Of a DNA stretch of 64,000 nucleotides, positions 22,801 to 31,632 are shown piece by piece (position 1 is the stretch's first letter; every line of letters starts with the position of its first letter). Where the stretch lies: the NCBI RefSeq assembly GCF_043757465.1, contig NZ_JAYVPL010000053.1:7247-71246 (forward strand). The letters are read 5' to 3'. Origin of the DNA: Armatimonas sp043757465. Lineage in GTDB: Bacteria; Armatimonadota; Armatimonadia; Armatimonadales; Armatimonadaceae. The notes under the pieces were generated by a model that saw only the letters and a program-made list of their open reading frames with translations, searched no databases and was not told the DNA's origin. A program made the translations under genes and the position numbers.

Positions 22801-23922
22801 ATGTTTGACTGGCGGCTACACACACGGATTGTCTGCGGGGCGGGGGCACTCGCGCAGCTTGGGGAGCTCACGCGGGGGCTGGGGAGGCGGGCGCTGCTCG
22901 TCACCGACCCGGGAATCGTTCAGGCGGGACACGCGGCGCGGGCAGAGACCTTCCTGAGTGCGGCGGGCGTGGCAACCGCTGTCTTCGCCGCGGTCCATGA
23001 GAACCCGACCACAGACGATGTGGAGGCGTGCCTGGAAATAGCCCGGCAGTTTCGTCCCGAGGTACTGATTGCACTGGGCGGCGGCTCCGCGATGGACACG
23101 GCCAAAGGGACAAATTTTATCCTCACCAACGGTGGTCCTCTCCGTGATTTCTGGGTCGCCAGCCCAGTGCGTCGAGGTTTCGCAAGCCCCCTCCTACCCT
23201 CTATTGCTATCCCTACCACGGCGGGTACCGGCAGCGAGGTGCAGTGCCATGCGCTTATCGCCGATGCCACAACCCATGCTAAGATGGCGCTGGGAGAGAC
23301 CGGCGCGGAGCCAACGATTGCGCTTCTTGATCCTGAGCTGACCCTCTCGCTCCCCCGAGGCGTGACCGCCAATGTCGGGATAGATGCGCTGGTGCACGCC
23401 ATCGAGACCGCCGTCACCAAACCCCGCACCCCGCTCTCGCTGCTCTTCTCTCATGAAGCGTTCCGGCTCCTCTCAGCAAGCTTTGGCTTGGTACTGAGGG
23501 AGCCGAACAATCTTGAGGCGCGGGAGGGGATGCTACTGGGCTCCACCTGGGCGGGCCTGGCAATTGAGTACTCCATGCTGGGTATCGCCCACTCGCTGGC
23601 GAACCCTCTCACGGCGCACTTTGGCACGGTACACGGACAAGCCGTTGGAGTGATGCTCCCGCACGTCATCCGGTTTAATGCACAATACCCCGCCGCCCAC
23701 CGTGCCTACGAGGCCTTGGGCCACACGCCTGAAGCGCTCGCCACGCTTGTGACAGGTTGGCTGGAGCAGGCACAGATGCACACCACCCTGACCGAGTGCG
23801 GCATTACCGAATCCTTGCTGCCCACCCTCGCCGCCGAAGCCGCTCGTCAATGGACCGCCACGTTCAACCCACGCTCCGTCACGGTTTCTGATCTCGAGAT
23901 GCTATACCGAGCAGCACTCTAG
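22801..23922 (+). CDS. Iron-containing alcohol dehydrogenase
   Basis: The 373-residue group III dehydrogenase has the NAD site ALGGGSAMDTAKGTNF, the TTAGTGSEVQ segment and the metal ligands in GIDALVHAIETAV (D, H) and HSLANPLTAHFGTVHGQAVG (two His). It oxidises or reduces an unidentified alcohol/aldehyde pair with NAD(P). Genes downstream encode sugar and acid catabolism enzymes, suggesting a carbohydrate-derived substrate. Confidence 0.9.
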   Translation: MFDWRLHTRIVCGAGALAQLGELTRGLGRRALLVTDPGIVQAGHAARAETFLSAAGVATAVFAAVHENPTTDDVEACLEIARQFRPEVLIALGGGSAMDTAKGTNFILTNGGPLRDFWVASPVRRGFASPLLPSIAIPTTAGTGSEVQCHALIADATTHAKMALGETGAEPTIALLDPELTLSLPRGVTANVGIDALVHAIETAVTKPRTPLSLLFSHEAFRLLSASFGLVLREPNNLEAREGMLLGSTWAGLAIEYSMLGIAHSLANPLTAHFGTVHGQAVGVMLPHVIRFNAQYPAAHRAYEALGHTPEALATLVTGWLEQAQMHTTLTECGITESLLPTLAAEAARQWTATFNPRSVTVSDLEMLYRAAL

Positions 23923-23933
23923 CCAGTCTCCTA

Positions 23934-23999
23934 GTAACCTCTCCCCCTTCCCCAAGGAGCCTGCGACTGCCCGGGGGAGGGGGCAGGGGGAGGGGTTAC
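23934..23999. repeat. Palindromic repeat between convergent genes
   Basis: GTAACCTCTCCCCCTTCCCC faces GGGGCAGGGGGAGGGGTTAC. The right end supplies the stop codon (TTA on the plus strand, 23996-23998) of the oxidoreductase on the minus strand. Confidence 0.75.
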
Positions 24000-25057
24000 C
24001 ACGGCACGGGCGCACTTGTGACTGTCTCGCCGCTGGTAGCGGCGCGGTCCATTAAGATGCCCAAGTAGTGGTCGTGGCAGCCCTCGGCGAGGCCGTAGTA
24101 GCCGGGGCCACCCGTGGCGTACTCCGCCATGCGCACCAGGCACTCCGCAATCGCGATCTCATCATCGGCGAGGCGGGCGAGCGGGAAAGGGTTCTCATAG
24201 ACCCACTCGGTGCCCGCACTGTAGCCTTTGTGGAACGCGCCCTCAAGATTGCCTCGGTGCCCGGCATCCTCGCGGCGCAAAGTCAGCGCGACCGGCGTTT
24301 TATAGTCGAGCAGTAGCCGTACCGTTTCGTCACAAATCTCCCCACGCTCGCCACGCACGAGCACACGCTGGCTGCGAATATAGGAAAAATACTGGTCGCC
24401 CGTAAAATCAAACACCCCAAGCTTGCCGCTCTCAAAATTCAGCCACGCCAGCGTCTGGCCCGACGGCATGACTTTCTCTTCCAGGGGGCCGCCGTTGCGA
24501 CCCGGGCTACTGAGAATCGGCGACGTGAACTTCTGCGCTCGAATGGTCACGGGCTCAAAGCCAGTATCCAAGTACCGACGGATCAGCGCCATGCCGTGGT
24601 AGCCGTGCACCGCCGAGACCTGCGCCTGCGTCACGGTTCCGAGCTTCCCCGAGCGAGCAATGGCAATCCGGGCGGCGTGGTGCGGCTGGAACGGATACTG
24701 CTCCGCGATCTGCACTTTGGCCGTGCTGCCCACTTTTTCCCAGAGCGCCCGCAACGCCTCTTCATTGGGCGCGGGCGGCGTCTCCGCCAGCACGGGCATG
24801 CTGCGCTCGGCGCACCAGACAATCAGCTCCGGTGTCACGGGCCACGGCACGGAGAGCACCAAAAAGTCGGGCTTCGCGGCTAATAACTCCTCCGGCGTGC
24901 GCACCGTCGGTACGCCCCACATCTTTGTCAGTGCCGCGCCTTTTTCCGCGCTTCGCGTCACAACTCCTGTCACTTCAAAGCGCTCTGGGAGTGCCTGTGC
25001 GATACGCATAAAGAACTCGGTGCGCCACCCGCCGCCCACAATGCCAAATCGGATCAT
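23996..25057 (-). CDS. Gfo/Idh/MocA family oxidoreductase
   Basis: The 353-residue protein opens with a Rossmann NAD(P) site (RFGIVGGGWRTEFFMRIAQA), followed by the LVLSVPWPVTPELIVWCAE and AEQYPFQPHHAARIAIARSG segments of this family. The Glu-Gln-Tyr block stands where EKP is usual. It likely oxidises or epimerises a sugar or inositol-like substrate. The end of the gene runs into a palindromic repeat that supplies its stop codon. The ATG is 6 nt from a minus-strand TACAAT. Confidence 0.85.
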   Translation of the reverse strand: MIRFGIVGGGWRTEFFMRIAQALPERFEVTGVVTRSAEKGAALTKMWGVPTVRTPEELLAAKPDFLVLSVPWPVTPELIVWCAERSMPVLAETPPAPNEEALRALWEKVGSTAKVQIAEQYPFQPHHAARIAIARSGKLGTVTQAQVSAVHGYHGMALIRRYLDTGFEPVTIRAQKFTSPILSSPGRNGGPLEEKVMPSGQTLAWLNFESGKLGVFDFTGDQYFSYIRSQRVLVRGERGEICDETVRLLLDYKTPVALTLRREDAGHRGNLEGAFHKGYSAGTEWVYENPFPLARLADDEIAIAECLVRMAEYATGGPGYYGLAEGCHDHYLGILMDRAATSGETVTSAPVPW

Positions 25058-25063
25058 GCGAGG

Positions 25064-25106
25064 ATTGTACCAAAATTCCGTCCTCGTTCATGAGGGCAGG
25101 TATTAT
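25064..25106. promoter_or_regulatory. Divergent leaderless promoters
   Basis: TACAAT on the minus strand (25069-25064) is 6 nt before the ATG at 25057. TATTAT on the plus strand (25101-25106) is 6 nt before the ATG at 25113. Confidence 0.6.
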
Positions 25107-25112
25107 AGGCGT

Positions 25113-26225
25113 ATGTTAATCACGGCAGTGACGGCGCTGCCGCTGCGGGGGGCGACCCCTGATGGCGGCTGGGCGCAGGGCTACAATCAAGACGAGGAGC
25201 TGCACACACTGATCCGGGTGGAGACCGACGGCGGCATCACCGGCTGGGGGAGCTGTTTCACGTCGGGGGCGCTGGTCACGGCGGCGCTGGCGCTCCTGCG
25301 GCCCTATCTCATTGGCGAGTCAGCGCTGGAGCCCGAGCGGGTGAGTGAGACACTACTCCAGTCCACCTTCTGGCAGGGACGCGGCGGAACCGTGGCGCAC
25401 GCTATCTCGGGTGTGGACATTGCGCTCTGGGATATTCTGGGCAAAGCGACTGGCCAGCCTGTCGCGCGTCTCTTGGGCGGCTGCTACCGCGATAAGATCA
25501 AGCCCTACGCCTCGATTCTCTTTGCCGAGCCTCCCGTGCTGAAACAGCGACTCGAAGCGGTGCTGGAGCGTGGCTTCAAGGCCATCAAGATCGGCTGGTC
25601 GGGCTTTGGGCGCGTGCATAGTAGCTACGACAAGCTGCTTGTCCAGACCGCACGCGAAACCGTCGGCAACGACGTCGAGATATTTGTGGATGCGGGCGGC
25701 TCCGAGCAGCTCTGGCCGCACGGCTATAAGTGGGCGCTCCAGACCAGTAAGATGCTCGCCGACTACGGTGTCGGTTGGTTTGAGGAAGCGCTCCCCCCCG
25801 ACGACATAGACGGCTTCTGCAAGCTACGCGAGCACGCGCCTTTGCCCATCACGAGTGGCGAGGTACTGGTGCGGCGGCAGAGCTTTCTGCCCTGGATCGA
25901 GCGCGGCGCGGTGGATATTCTCCAGCCCGACACCACCAAGTGCGGCGGCCTCTCCGAAGCTCGAAAGATCGCCTGGGCCGCCTACGACCATAATATTGGC
26001 TTTGTCAGCCACGGCTGGAACACGGCGGTCGGGCTTGCTGCCGATCTCGCCCTGGCCGCCGCACTTCCCACGGCCCGCTACGTCGAGTACATCACGCCCG
26101 CCGCGTACATAGATCAGCTCGTCAAAATCCCCTGGAAACTCGACGACGAGGGATTTTTGCCCATCTCAATGACTCCCGGCCTAGGGATTGAGATTGACGA
26201 AGAGGCGCTCAAGAGGTTCACGTAA
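25113..26225 (+). CDS. Mandelate racemase/muconate lactonizing-family dehydratase
   Basis: The 370-residue enolase-superfamily enzyme has the general base lysine region FKAIKIGWSG, metal ligands in IFVDAGGSEQLW, WFEEALPPDD and ITSGEV, and a distal DTTKCGGLSEARKIAW then VSHGW with the second base His. It resembles sugar-acid dehydratases such as galactonate dehydratase; the substrate is unknown. It is divergent from the Gfo/Idh gene and followed by a creatininase-type gene, a plausible sugar-acid catabolic group. The first 25 codons upstream in frame overlap the divergent gene and are not part of it. Confidence 0.88.
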   Translation: MLITAVTALPLRGATPDGGWAQGYNQDEELHTLIRVETDGGITGWGSCFTSGALVTAALALLRPYLIGESALEPERVSETLLQSTFWQGRGGTVAHAISGVDIALWDILGKATGQPVARLLGGCYRDKIKPYASILFAEPPVLKQRLEAVLERGFKAIKIGWSGFGRVHSSYDKLLVQTARETVGNDVEIFVDAGGSEQLWPHGYKWALQTSKMLADYGVGWFEEALPPDDIDGFCKLREHAPLPITSGEVLVRRQSFLPWIERGAVDILQPDTTKCGGLSEARKIAWAAYDHNIGFVSHGWNTAVGLAADLALAAALPTARYVEYITPAAYIDQLVKIPWKLDDEGFLPISMTPGLGIEIDEEALKRFT

Positions 26226-26344
26226 CCTCTCCCCAACCCCTCTCCCGGGCGCTCGCAAGCTCGCTGGGAAAGGGGCTTTTCGGGCTCCCTCCTTTCCCAG
26301 CGAGGAACGAGCACCCGGGAGAGGAGGGCTGGGGAGGAGAGGTT
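26224..26344. repeat. Type C palindromic repeat, full inverted pair
   Basis: The left arm (26224-26272: AACCTCTCCCC ... GCTCGCTGGGAAAGG) and right arm (26291-26344: CCTTTCCCAGCGAGG ... GGAGGAGAGGTT) are near-perfect reverse complements of about 50 nt. They fill the entire gap between two co-directed genes and form a potential long hairpin. The right end also provides the GGAGAGG ribosome-binding site of the creatininase gene. Confidence 0.85.
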
Positions 26345-27199
26345 ATGAATAGTTTAGACAAAACACTCTACGACGGCCTGACGTGGCCGGAGCTCAACGA
26401 AGCCGTGCTTGCACGCAAAGTCGTCTTGTTACCCATTGGGAGCACGGAGCAGCATGGGCATCACCTGCCGCTTGATGTGGATAACTTTCTGGCGCGTAGT
26501 GTCTGCTTGGAGGCAGCTAAACGCGCTCCGCAGGAGCTACTCGTGATGCCGACCATCCCCTACGGCTACAATGAGCACGGTCAGGACTTTCCGGGGACAA
26601 TCCATGTGACTTATGCCCACTTTATCGAGTATTGTTTGGATGTGGTCAAGAGTGTCGCCTACGCCGGGTTTGATCGGATCGTGATTATAGATGGCCACGG
26701 CTCCAACGAGCACCTCTGTGAGTTCATCGCTCGGCGTGCGACTCTGGAGACTGAAGCACTGGTGGCCTCGACAATCTGGACGAATCTGGCGATTGAAGCG
26801 TTTGAAAAAGTCCGGGACAGCGGGCACGGCGGCGCGGCCCATGCCTGTGAACTAGAAACCAGCGCGTACCTGCACCTGGCTCCCGAGCACGTCCAGATGG
26901 ATAAGGCCAGCGATCACTACGGGGGCGCGGCAGGGCGCGAGGGCAGCAAGTTCCTCTCGGTGGATCTGACGCGCGGCTGGGGGCCGATGAAGCTGGTTCA
27001 GTGGACCAGCGGCGCGACTCCCACGGGGGTCTCCGGCGCGCCGACGCTCGCCACGGCGGAGAAGGGTAGGGTGATTATCGGCGGCGCAGCGGACAATCTC
27101 GTCGCCTTCATCAGAGAGTTTCGTGGCATGGAGAAGCTCCTGCGAGTGGATCACCGCGCTGTCAAACCCGCCTCCCCGACGCTGCCTAACTTGGACTAG
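26345..27199 (+). CDS. Creatininase family amidohydrolase
   Basis: The 284-residue protein has the family metal site: LPIGSTEQHGHHLPLDVDN, IIDGHGSNEH and HACELETS. Members hydrolyse cyclic amides (creatinine) or act on formamide-type intermediates; genomic context rather than sequence decides. Here the neighbours are a sugar-acid dehydratase-like enzyme and an esterase, so a carbohydrate lactam or similar amide is possible. Creatinine itself is not supported by anything in the window. Confidence 0.87.
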   Translation: MNSLDKTLYDGLTWPELNEAVLARKVVLLPIGSTEQHGHHLPLDVDNFLARSVCLEAAKRAPQELLVMPTIPYGYNEHGQDFPGTIHVTYAHFIEYCLDVVKSVAYAGFDRIVIIDGHGSNEHLCEFIARRATLETEALVASTIWTNLAIEAFEKVRDSGHGGAAHACELETSAYLHLAPEHVQMDKASDHYGGAAGREGSKFLSVDLTRGWGPMKLVQWTSGATPTGVSGAPTLATAEKGRVIIGGAADNLVAFIREFRGMEKLLRVDHRAVKPASPTLPNLD

Positions 27200-27225
27200 C
27201 AATTAATTTGGACCCGCAATAAATC

Positions 27226-28230
27226 ATGAAACAAACACCCCTCTACAACGACACTGTGGCTAATTCTAACCCCCTGCGCACCCAGCAGGCAAAAGAGCTG
27301 GAGAGCTACATCCAGACCTTGAAAACTGACCAGAGCCGCCGGATTTCCGATGTGAAGAAGCTCCGCCAGCGCTTCGCGGAGAGCATCGGCTGGCCTCCAC
27401 CTGGCAAGCCCGACACGGAAGCGGCGAGCTTTACAAAGATTGGCGAGGACAGTTTGGGAGTTTATTTTCGCGCGATGATCCCGGTGCTTCCGGGCGTCCA
27501 TGCCGAGGGAATCTACATCGTCCCAAAGAACGCAACGGGACGCGTTCCGCTGGTGATCTCCATGCACGGCGGCGGCGGCTCGCCGGAGGTGGCGCTTTTT
27601 AACGGCGGAGCGAACTACCACGACATGGTGCGCGGCGGGGTGAAGCGTGGCTACGCCGTCTTTGCGCCCCAACATCTTTTCCGGGCCGACGGTTTCCCTG
27701 GCGATGTACGCAACCGCACCGATGAGCGCCTGAAGCTACTCGGGACGAGCCTCACTGCCGTCGAGATCGCCAAGATCACGCGCAGCCTGGATGTGCTGCT
27801 CAAGCGCCCCGAAATTGACCCCAAGCGCGTCGCGATGGTCGGGCTCTCGTACGGCGGCTACTACGCTCTTGTCGCGCCCGCGCTGGAGCCGCGCATCAAA
27901 GTGGCGGTGTCGAGCTGCTACTTCGGCGTCCAAGAGTGGCGCTACGAGCGCGACGAGCTCTCCGTCCCGTCCGACTTCCGCTTTCCGGATAGATTCTCCC
28001 AGCTTCTCGACTCCGATTTAGTGGCGCTGATCTGCCCACGGCCTCTCCTCATTCAGGCAGGCACCAAAGACGACGCTGATCACCGCGACGGTGGCATCAA
28101 GCTCGCTCCAGCGTCGGCGGAGCACTACAAAAAAATTGGCAAAGAGGCCAACTTCGAGTTTCTCGTCTTCGAAGGTGGCCACGAGTTCCACGATCCGTCG
28201 GCGTGGGCATTTTTAAAGAAGCACCTATGA
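27226..28230 (+). CDS. Alpha/beta hydrolase, acetyl xylan esterase/dienelactone type
   Basis: The 334-residue protein has the oxyanion segment VISMHGGGGSPEVA, the nucleophile in VGLSYGGYYALVA and the late catalytic Asp/His region (QAGTKDDADHRDGG, FEGGHEFHDPSAW). There is no signal peptide. An N-terminal helical region of about 60 residues precedes the core. Such proteins remove acetyl or other short acyl groups. It follows the creatininase-type gene by 26 nt and overlaps the next small gene by ATGA, so it is in the same unit. Confidence 0.8.
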   Translation: MKQTPLYNDTVANSNPLRTQQAKELESYIQTLKTDQSRRISDVKKLRQRFAESIGWPPPGKPDTEAASFTKIGEDSLGVYFRAMIPVLPGVHAEGIYIVPKNATGRVPLVISMHGGGGSPEVALFNGGANYHDMVRGGVKRGYAVFAPQHLFRADGFPGDVRNRTDERLKLLGTSLTAVEIAKITRSLDVLLKRPEIDPKRVAMVGLSYGGYYALVAPALEPRIKVAVSSCYFGVQEWRYERDELSVPSDFRFPDRFSQLLDSDLVALICPRPLLIQAGTKDDADHRDGGIKLAPASAEHYKKIGKEANFEFLVFEGGHEFHDPSAWAFLKKHL

Positions 28231-28487
28231 CGGAGCTCTGGAGTGCTCTAAAAATCGGCGACAAAGTGCGCTTCATCCGCTTGCCTGAAGGCTGGATGCA
28301 CGACGAAACTCGCGTGGTCTACGAGGCACTGATCGCCACGGGTGCCGTTCTAGCCGTGGATCAAGTTGACGAGTTCGGGCATCCTTGGACAGAGCCGTTC
28401 GATGTGAATGTAGCCGGTCAAGTGACGTGTGACTCTGGCATCGGGCACACGCTGGCAATAATTGACGACACCTGGGAGTGGGTTTAG
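28227..28487 (+). CDS. Small conserved-looking protein of unknown function
   Basis: The 86-residue protein begins with an ATG that overlaps the esterase stop codon (ATGA). It is acidic and beta-rich with SH3-like features (KIGDKVRFIRLPEGW, AVDQVDEFGHPW, TLAIIDDTWEWV). No catalytic motif or signal peptide is present. Its 3' end overlaps the convergent gene by 4 nt. The function is unknown. Confidence 0.65.
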   Translation: MTELWSALKIGDKVRFIRLPEGWMHDETRVVYEALIATGAVLAVDQVDEFGHPWTEPFDVNVAGQVTCDSGIGHTLAIIDDTWEWV

Positions 28488-29155
28488 CTCGTAGGCCACG
28501 GAAGCGCCCCGCTGAGACGCAGAGAGATTAGCTCCTCTGGATCGCTCCAGCCCGTGCGCTCCTTTTCAAACTGCTCCCAGTAGGTGGCGAGCTGCCCATT
28601 GTCGCGCTTGACACGAATGCGAAGCTGCCAGGCTCGCTTAAAGCGCGGCCAAGGAAAGTCTTCGTCTGGCCAGCAGCCGTTTAGGCGGTAGGTGCGGGGG
28701 TGCTTGTAGGAATTGATGTAGCGGCAGCGGATGGCGGAGCGCAGATGCTGGCTGGCGATCTTTCGGTTGGAAGCTGTAATAAATAACCAACCCCCACCTG
28801 TCGCCGACTCCCAGATGTAGTAGCAGTCCCAGACAGGCAGGCGCTCGGCGGCCCAGAGCGCCCCACCAGCGGGGGTCAGATAGTAGGTAAGTCGCCCGTC
28901 ATCTTCGTCGAGTTTTCTATAGAACAGCCCGTCATGGTGCCAGTGCTCTATGCGTGCCCTCAGCTCAGAGTCTGCCATTGTGTGGGGCTGAAATGGCAGG
29001 TTCATATGAATCGCAGCGTCTTCGGCAAGTAGGGGGCGCGACCAGCAGTCGTACATCGCCATTTTTGCGAACCAGTCGAAGTGGATTAGCTCGTCGTCGG
29101 TGAGGCCAGAGGTGTGGGTGCGGAAGCGGAAGTAGTCGGTACGGGTCATGGGCAT
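28484..29155 (-). CDS. Unknown protein
   Basis: The 223-residue protein is rich in Trp, Tyr and Arg. Its N-terminal part looks helical (GLTDDELIHFDWFAKMAMYD) and could be a winged-helix-like domain (ARIEHWHHDGLFYRKLDEDD followed by YYLTPAGGALWAAER). This resembles predicted helix-turn-helix folds in proteins that report on whether a translated gene is read. The C-terminal half has WLFITASNRKIASQHLRSA. There is no recognised family. It starts at the stop codon of the dioxygenase gene upstream, so the two are co-transcribed. Confidence 0.6.
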   Translation of the reverse strand: MPMTRTDYFRFRTHTSGLTDDELIHFDWFAKMAMYDCWSRPLLAEDAAIHMNLPFQPHTMADSELRARIEHWHHDGLFYRKLDEDDGRLTYYLTPAGGALWAAERLPVWDCYYIWESATGGGWLFITASNRKIASQHLRSAIRCRYINSYKHPRTYRLNGCWPDEDFPWPRFKRAWQLRIRVKRDNGQLATYWEQFEKERTGWSDPEELISLRLSGALPWPTS

Positions 29156-29994
29156 TAGCAGGAGACATCTTTGCCGTCGGCTCCGAAGGCGGCGAGGCGC
29201 ACGGTATTGTCGGTTTTTACGGCGCTGCTGGGGAGATAGTGGTACTGGAGCGCCCAGCGGGTTTCGTCGGTCTGGTTGATCGGGGTGCCGTGGGGGAGCT
29301 TGCCATCGAAGAGTAAGAGATCGCCCGCCTGCATCGGGACGGCAGTGCGCACAAACCCCTCCGCCTCCGTGTCGCAGAGCTGCCAGTCGCGGCGCATGAA
29401 GTGGGTGCGGGGGCCGCCTTGGTGGCCGCCTGCCAGAACAAACATGCAGCCGTTCTCCGGGCGCACGTCTTCCAGCGCGATCCAGACGCCTACAATCTTG
29501 GTGGTCAGCGGAAAGTTGAAGTAGGCATGGTCCTGGTGCCAGGGCTTCTCGCGCAGTTCGGGCAGGTGCGCAACTTCGGCCAGCGGCGGGTGCTCTTGCG
29601 TGAAGTCCATGAACTTGCGGACATAGCGTGCCCGTTCTTCAGCAGCAAGCGCGGGCTGGCCCGCACCATCTTGACCCAGTGAGAACTGCGATACAGGAGC
29701 GCCGCCGTGCTGCACGTCTACGCGGCGCAGGTACTCAGGGAGCGAGCCCTCGTAGGCCAGGGAGCCGCAGCGCGGGTCGTCGGCTAGGGTCATGAGGCGC
29801 AGCTCTTCTCGTGTCGCCCGCACTTGCTTATCCGAGAGCGCCCCACGAACGACCAGATAGCCGTCGGCTTCGTAGCGTGCCTGGGCGTCAGCATCAAAGC
29901 CCTCCCAGCCACAGATAGAATTTTGTGCAAGTGCATCCACGCAGTACAGCTCCGGCGCGTGGGAAGCAATCTCAGGTTCATAGATCACTTTCAT
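29155..29994 (-). CDS. Phytanoyl-CoA dioxygenase (PhyH) family protein
   Basis: The 279-residue Fe(II)/2-oxoglutarate oxygenase has the HxD iron ligands in KPWHQDHAYFNF, a conserved GVWIALEDVRPENGCMFVLA, and the distal His in LLFDGKLPHGTPIN with the oxoglutarate Arg (ETRWALQYHY). It hydroxylates an unidentified small molecule. A second, distinct member is at 31633. The ATG is 6 nt from a minus-strand TAGCAT. Confidence 0.88.
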   Translation of the reverse strand: MKVIYEPEIASHAPELYCVDALAQNSICGWEGFDADAQARYEADGYLVVRGALSDKQVRATREELRLMTLADDPRCGSLAYEGSLPEYLRRVDVQHGGAPVSQFSLGQDGAGQPALAAEERARYVRKFMDFTQEHPPLAEVAHLPELREKPWHQDHAYFNFPLTTKIVGVWIALEDVRPENGCMFVLAGGHQGGPRTHFMRRDWQLCDTEAEGFVRTAVPMQAGDLLLFDGKLPHGTPINQTDETRWALQYHYLPSSAVKTDNTVRLAAFGADGKDVSC

Positions 29995-30000
29995 GGATTT

Positions 30001-30006
30001 ATGCTA
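30001..30006 (-). promoter_or_regulatory. -10 box of a leaderless promoter (PhyH)
   Basis: TAGCAT on the minus strand, 6 nt before the ATG at 29994. Confidence 0.45.
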
Positions 30007-30136
30007 CCACAGCACGCAATGACGACAACCCTGATACCCCGGCTTCAAGGTCAGAGGCCAGAGCGACGCGCTGGGCTGGCTCACTTCGGGATTTTAGGGG
30101 TTTAGGCATAAAAGTTGCCAACCAGACAAAGTTACT

Positions 30137-31627
30137 ATGCGACTTACCAGATTCTTACTACCTCTTTTACTGCTACTCTTTGTTGTTAACTCCCTGACGC
30201 ACACCCGGCAATTTCCCTACGATGCTATGAACTACGTGGATGTCGCGTGGCACGTGACGCAGGGCGATGGCCTAGTGCAGACCACAGTGGGAGTATTTCA
30301 GCCACGACTCGCGACGCTTCCCAGCACTGGCCCTGTACCTTTTGTGGCTCAAGCGCCTCTTTTTCCTCTGCTGGTCGCGGTGCTTCATGCACTAGGAGCC
30401 TCTTTCCAAGATGCGGCGCTACTTCTCTCCGCACTAGGCTATCTGCTCACACTCGGGCTGGGCACGCTACTCGCGCGCCGCTTCTACGGAGATGGTGGTG
30501 CACAGCTTGTTCTCGCCGCCTTGCTGGTCTATGCGCCCTTGGCACAGGCGGGGCGTACCGCTCTCACGGAGGCACTGGCACTGGCAGTGCTCCTGGGAAG
30601 TATTGTGCTCGTGACCGCCCCAGGAAAACACCTTCGTGCGCCGGTGTTGGCGGCGGCGGGCCTGCTGGCGGGTCTCGCCTTTGCAACCCGCTACGCCCTC
30701 GTGGGGTGGATTCCCCTCGGGCTGCTCTGGATCCTCTGGCGGGGTCAAGGACGGGCTCTCTCGGGGGCAGTCGCCTATGGACTCGGGGCAGCGTTGCCCG
30801 TCGCGCCAATCCTCATCCGTAACTTAGCTCTCACGGGGGAGCTGATTCCCCGACCTCTCCCCTCCGACCAGGGCTGGCAACAAAACATCACGGACGCCAT
30901 CCAGGCGCTGCTCGGCAACTTCTTCCTGGCGGAGCGTCAACAAGTGGCCCAGGGCCTCGTGAGCCTTGTCTTTCTCGGAATCGTGTTCCTATGGAAGCGG
31001 CACTCGCTGCGCCTGCGAAACGTCCCCCATCGGCCTGATGTACTCCTGATACTCTGGGCGCTGATCTACACAAGTGGGCTGATCCTCCAACGCACGCGGG
31101 TTCACTTCGATCCGCTAGACTCCCGGCTACTGCTCCCGGCAGGCGTGCCTCTCCTCCTGCTCCTGGGTAACCTAGCTGGAAACCCTCGGGCCGTCCGAAC
31201 GGTGCTGGCACTGGGGCTTCTGCTGGCTCTAGGCAGGGAGGTCAAGATTCTCAGCACGCCGCTTGAGGCACCAGCCATCGTGCGTTCCCCCCGCCTCGCT
31301 TGGCTGGCGAAGAACACAGCCAACGCGGATCGCATTCTGGGCGATGATGCAATGGACATTCCCTTTTTCCTGGGACGGCCCCACGTGTTCTCTTTTTCCG
31401 CCTACCCTTACAACGAACCAGTGGACACGGATTTTCTCCAGCAAATAGCGCCCGTCTATGTCGTGGTCCGCCCCTCAGAGGGCGACAAGAAAGATGCTCG
31501 CTACGGCCCGATTCTCGCCGGGCTAAAGCAAGGTGTGCTTCCTCCAGGGCTACATATCACGGAGCAGGCCGTTCTCCACGATGCCCGAATCTACCGAGTC
31601 GAGGCGGAGATTTTTACGATACCATAG
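30137..31627 (+). CDS. GT39/PMT-like membrane glycosyltransferase
   Basis: The 496-residue polytopic protein has about ten hydrophobic helices. After the first (FLLPLLLLLFVVNSL) comes a periplasmic loop with acidic residues (FPYDAMNYVDVAWHVTQGDG), the position of the catalytic Asp in lipid-linked-sugar-dependent transferases of the ArnT/PMT type. A soluble C-terminal part follows from about residue 400. It probably transfers a sugar from a polyprenyl carrier to an envelope acceptor. The acceptor is unknown. Confidence 0.75.
   Translation: MRLTRFLLPLLLLLFVVNSLTHTRQFPYDAMNYVDVAWHVTQGDGLVQTTVGVFQPRLATLPSTGPVPFVAQAPLFPLLVAVLHALGASFQDAALLLSALGYLLTLGLGTLLARRFYGDGGAQLVLAALLVYAPLAQAGRTALTEALALAVLLGSIVLVTAPGKHLRAPVLAAAGLLAGLAFATRYALVGWIPLGLLWILWRGQGRALSGAVAYGLGAALPVAPILIRNLALTGELIPRPLPSDQGWQQNITDAIQALLGNFFLAERQQVAQGLVSLVFLGIVFLWKRHSLRLRNVPHRPDVLLILWALIYTSGLILQRTRVHFDPLDSRLLLPAGVPLLLLLGNLAGNPRAVRTVLALGLLLALGREVKILSTPLEAPAIVRSPRLAWLAKNTANADRILGDDAMDIPFFLGRPHVFSFSAYPYNEPVDTDFLQQIAPVYVVVRPSEGDKKDARYGPILAGLKQGVLPPGLHITEQAVLHDARIYRVEAEIFTIP
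31620..31625 (+). promoter_or_regulatory. -10 box of a leaderless promoter (second PhyH)
   Basis: TACCAT lies 7 nt before the ATG at 31633 and overlaps the end of the glycosyltransferase gene. Confidence 0.4.
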
Positions 31628-31632
31628 CGCTT

